A stretch of DNA of 27,821 nt from JBOHRE01 sp050732635 (GTDB lineage Bacteria; Gemmatimonadota; Gemmatimonadetes; Longimicrobiales; RSA9). A model generated the notes under the pieces. The model searched no databases and was not told the origin of the DNA. It saw nothing but the letters and a program-made list of their open reading frames with translations. Location of the stretch: positions 1 to 27,821 of the forward strand of contig JBOHRE010000040.1 in NCBI GenBank assembly GCA_050732635.1, in the 5' to 3' direction. A program made the translations under genes and the position numbers. How positions within the stretch are numbered: position 1 is the first letter of the stretch; every line of letters starts with the position of its first letter. Shown piece after piece: positions 25,703-27,821 of the stretch.

Positions 25703-27240
25703 CGATCTGGCGGTCCGAATGGACAGGTGCGGCGGATAGACGACTGGCCTAATAGCCTGCTAAATATCGCAGGTCAGCTCGCGAAAGCCATAGCTGAACC
25801 GGCCAGGTCAACTGGCGCTCAGGTTCGCGATGGCTGGTTCGGTCCGGGGCAAACCGTGAGCCCGCAGCTCCGGCAGAACACGCTCCAGTGTTCGCCCTCG
25901 TTGCATTGCTGCCACGACCCGAGGGTCGAACTGCGTACTGGAGCAGCGCTTCAGTTCTTGGTATACTTGTTCTAAGGACAAGGCACGACGATAGGGCCGA
26001 TCCGATAACATCGCGTCAATTGAGTCGGATATTTGAATAATTCGCGCGATCAATGGTATCGTCTCACCAGAGAGGCCGGCGGGATAGCCGCTGCCGTCAT
26101 AGCGCTCGTGGTGATGCCTGATTCCGTTTATAACCTCCTCCCGAAAGATTGATAAGCTATTCAAAAAGTCGGCACCTCGGCTGGCATGTGTGCGGATGAG
26201 AACCAACTCGTCCGTACTAAGCGACGTCGGCTTTCGGATGACATCTGCATATACGCCGTCGACCTTTCCTATATCGTGAAGCAGAGCCGCCGTTTCCGCG
26301 TCGACGGCTCTTGGACCTCGAATCCCGAGATCAGCTGCTATTGCCTTCGCCAGTAGCGAGACACGGACCGAATGCCCCGATGTATACGTGTCTCGCGTCT
26401 CGATGGCCTTAATCAGCACCTTGAGCAGAGCAGTGTTTGCCTGCTGGAGTTGAAATTTTGAAAAGTACGAGTGGCGCACGATGAAGAGCGGCAGGACTAC
26501 GAGCAATATCCCCGGAATTCCGAGATCCTCATATAGAACTGCCACAAGAAGCCCGATCGGGCTAACCAGCAAATCGTAGAAAACGTCTGATAGCCCGGCG
26601 CTAGTTAATGACCGGAATGCCTGGGCGACGGATATGTCGTGTAGCAGCGAAAATTGGATCGCGACCAAAACCACATTCGAGATAAAGAACGTGACGGCCA
26701 TAACGGAGAACGCCACGATTCGCGAGCCGAAAACAAGGCTGGAATCCAGAAGTGTCCAGTAAAGATTTGAGGCAGCCCAAGTCGCAAGAACGGCTTGAGC
26801 GGTATTGAATACTGCGAAGAGTGGTGGCCGTTTCCTAATTGCCAATTGGGCAGGGGTGACGATTACCAGTGCTGCACCGGTAGCCGCCGCTGGCGAGAAA
26901 AGAGCTATAATCGCAAATAGCGGGATAAACGCAATCGACGAATAAGCCTGCGCGCCACGCAGCGTGTACTGGATAGAAACGGATTCGGCGACTATGCCGA
27001 GGGCTACCAGCGTCGCCAGCGCAATCAATTCGCCACCGCTCATCACCGCTTGCGTAAGGTTGCTCGCGGTGACAAGTGCGGCAGCGGCGCCGCCTGCTAG
27101 TATAGCGGTGAAGATGTAGCTCTTACTTTTCATGCTGGAGAGAGCCCCCTCCTTGTTACAACGTAATAAAACCTGCGGAGATTACGCGAGCGACGAAAGA
27201 AAAAACTGCCTCCAAGAAAGCCGCCATGATCGCAGATACC
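22560..27240. other. Lower-GC island with HD-GYP and BTAD/AAA genes
   Basis: By eye, the stretch has markedly more A/T (runs such as TTATAT, AATAAAA, TATAGC) and less biased third positions than the flanks, which are extremely GC-rich. The left transition falls at about 22550-22600, inside the BTAD gene; the right transition at about 27180-27250, upstream of the HD-GYP start. No integrase, terminal repeat or tRNA was seen at either edge. It is either acquired DNA exchanged by homologous recombination, an old native locus under different constraint, or an assembly join. Confidence 0.6.
25808..27133 (-). CDS. Membrane-anchored HD-GYP domain c-di-GMP phosphodiesterase
   Basis: The 441-residue protein has about seven to eight membrane helices (residues about 7-220) forming an unassigned MASE-like sensor, then a short linker (221-240) and an HD-GYP domain (about 240-410). 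Metal and signature residues are present: SGHSVRVSLLA (H254), ALLHDIGKV (H286, D287), RTHASRGADFL, INGIRHHHERYDGSGYPAGL (HHE and GYP at about 340-351) and ISDSIDAML with D370. The family hydrolyses cyclic di-GMP to GMP. It precedes the BTAD/AAA gene by 105 bp on the same strand. An AAGGAGG sequence lies 14 bases before the ATG, a little far. It belongs to the lower-GC island. Confidence 0.93.
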   Translation of the reverse strand: MKSKSYIFTAILAGGAAAALVTASNLTQAVMSGGELIALATLVALGIVAESVSIQYTLRGAQAYSSIAFIPLFAIIALFSPAAATGAALVIVTPAQLAIRKRPPLFAVFNTAQAVLATWAASNLYWTLLDSSLVFGSRIVAFSVMAVTFFISNVVLVAIQFSLLHDISVAQAFRSLTSAGLSDVFYDLLVSPIGLLVAVLYEDLGIPGILLVVLPLFIVRHSYFSKFQLQQANTALLKVLIKAIETRDTYTSGHSVRVSLLAKAIAADLGIRGPRAVDAETAALLHDIGKVDGVYADVIRKPTSLSTDELVLIRTHASRGADFLNSLSIFREEVINGIRHHHERYDGSGYPAGLSGETIPLIARIIQISDSIDAMLSDRPYRRALSLEQVYQELKRCSSTQFDPRVVAAMQRGRTLERVLPELRAHGLPRTEPAIANLSAS

Positions 27241-27740
27241 TCCCTTCCGGTGGTCGTCAGCCTGTCCGCTAAGTCAGGCTACGGCGCTCCGCTGGGATCC
27301 GCTGGGTGGCTCCGCTCGCAAGGAGGGGGCTCACAAAAGGTGTCAAAAATCGGGACGGGCCTGGGCGGACACGGGAGTGCAGCACGAAGGGACTGCTCAA
27401 GGCTTCGGGCGTCGGGCTGCCGCCGAACTCGTCTGCTCCGTCGTCGGTCGTATTTTTGGAGTAGCGATGAGAAAATCCCGGTCGGACATGGGGAAGAGAG
27501 TCCGCGCCGGGTGCACCTGCGCTTCTCATGATGCGGCGGCGCGGCGTCCATGTCAAGGTGGGACAGCGACCTAGCCGGGTGGGCCAGCCCGGGGCCGGCC
27601 GAACGGCGCGCCGGCCGCTCGGCGCGGCGGCGCAGGGACTTGTGTCAAGCGGCGTTCCATCACAAACTTAGGGAAGTCGAACCACCGCAACACCCGGACC
27701 TCCCCCCGGCCTGGATCTTCCGTCCGCAGTTCGGAGACAC
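27134..27740. other. 607-bp non-coding region with inverted repeats
   Basis: No frame in this gap has protein-like character in either strand. It holds the upstream region of the HD-GYP gene (A/T-rich to about 27230), a short repeat of CCGCTGGG near 27291-27305, the nested inverted repeat at 27467-27529, and a GC-rich hairpin (27593-27598 with 27611-27616). I saw no recognisable c-di-GMP (GEMM) or other known riboswitch core. Confidence 0.5.
27467..27529 (+). ncRNA. Candidate structured RNA (nested inverted repeats)
   Basis: Three helices nest in one 63-base block: ATGAGAA (27467-27473) with TTCTCAT (27523-27529); CCCGG (27477-27481) with CCGGG (27507-27511); CGGAC (27483-27487) with GTCCG (27500-27504), leaving a purine-rich 12-base loop (27488-27499). 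Seventeen base pairs in this order are more than expected by chance in a short window, although high GC weakens the argument. It lies about 210 bp upstream of the exported-protein gene. It could also be a DNA-level element. I do not recognise a known RNA family. Confidence 0.3.
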
Positions 27741-27821
27741 ATGAGCTCGAGACAGGCAGCATACGTGCTGGCAGGGCTGGCCCTGCTCGTGGCGCCAGCC
27801 GTGCCGGCGGCGGCGGCAGTG
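27741..27821 (+). CDS. Start of an exported protein (N-terminal signal peptide only)
   Basis: An ATG at 27741 opens a frame that runs to the window edge: 27 codons, MSSRQAAYVLAGLALLVAPA followed by VPAAAAV. This is a textbook signal peptide (short basic head, hydrophobic core, AxA-type end). GGAG lies 5 bases before the ATG. High GC and G/C third positions match the native background, not the island. Nothing can be said about the mature protein. Confidence 0.6.
   Translation, partial: MSSRQAAYVLAGLALLVAPAVPAAAAV

Noticed and set aside
27134..27466. c-di-GMP (GEMM) riboswitch near the HD-GYP gene
   Set aside because: The conserved core and receptor motifs could not be found on either strand.
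27461..27480. Hammerhead ribozyme around GCGATGAGAAAATC
   Set aside because: It partly recalls CTGATGAG...GAAA, but the required core spacing and cleavage-site helix are absent.
27593..27616. GC-rich hairpin as a terminator
   Set aside because: Six base pairs of pure G/C with no gene ending upstream and no T-run; expected by chance at this composition.
1..27821. tRNA, rRNA, CRISPR arrays, phage genes, intact insertion sequences
   Set aside because: No T-loop/cloverleaf patterns, no regularly spaced repeats, no integrase, capsid or complete transposase reading frame were recognised on either strand.

Overview
The window is very GC-rich DNA with a strong G/C third-position bias, apart from one stretch of about 4.7 kb near the right end. 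Several gene types point to Gemmatimonadota or a close relative: a PIG-L deacetylase next to a sodium:solute symporter, an ADOP-type permease without an ATPase, a DUF2306 membrane protein, and a large BTAD/AAA regulator. This is inference from gene content; there is no rRNA or other phylogenetic marker beyond the gyrA-like gene.

Layout. 1-1421 (minus): a small operon of an integral membrane protein, a winged-helix regulator and a DUF2306 protein that runs off the left edge. 1422-1892: a 471-bp gap with a pair of palindromic operator-like sites and a probable near-leaderless promoter. 1893-6670 (plus): a tightly overlapping operon of an exported PIG-L deacetylase (one apparent frameshift), a 37-residue single-helix membrane peptide, an SSS-family symporter and a TPR protein; every junction overlaps by one to four bases. 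6689-8907 (minus): a processive-type family 2 glycosyltransferase and a TVP38/VTT membrane protein. 9121-11565 (plus): a GyrA/ParC-type topoisomerase subunit whose canonical GyrA box is degenerate. 11681-14457 (minus): a DUF389 membrane protein and a lipoprotein whose frame appears broken near its end. 14518-14826: a decayed IS91-type transposase fragment. 14895-17335 (plus): an ADOP-type permease, also frameshifted. 17424-18437 (plus): DUF1579 and VOC proteins. 18470-19597 (minus): a MIP18/DUF59 protein and an alpha/beta hydrolase. 19838-20662 (plus): an AraC-type regulator. 20696-27133 (minus): a same-strand run that reads, in transcription order, HD-GYP phosphodiesterase, BTAD/AAA/TPR regulator, histone-deacetylase-like enzyme and GNAT acetyltransferase. 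27741 onward: the start of an exported protein.

The most notable points are: (1) the hidden micropeptide, translationally coupled between deacetylase and symporter; (2) the twin 15-bp palindromes 32 bp apart; (3) the lower-GC island carrying the HD-GYP and BTAD/AAA genes, whose left edge lies inside the last codons of the BTAD gene; (4) an adjacent acetyltransferase/deacetylase pair recalling AcuA/AcuC, with an amber codon in the natural leader of the deacetylase; (5) a gyrase-like subunit with only two of seven GyrA-box residues and Ala at the position of E. coli Ser83; (6) a cluster of apparent single-base deletions in four genes, which looks more like assembly error than biology but must be resolved before any of these proteins is used; (7) a nested inverted-repeat structure at 27467-27529 that could be a structured RNA.

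Convergent gene pairs are separated by short strong hairpins (18443-18465 and 20668-20697), and another follows the permease (17353-17381). These hairpins lack U-tracts. I saw no tRNA, rRNA, CRISPR array, intact insertion sequence or phage gene.
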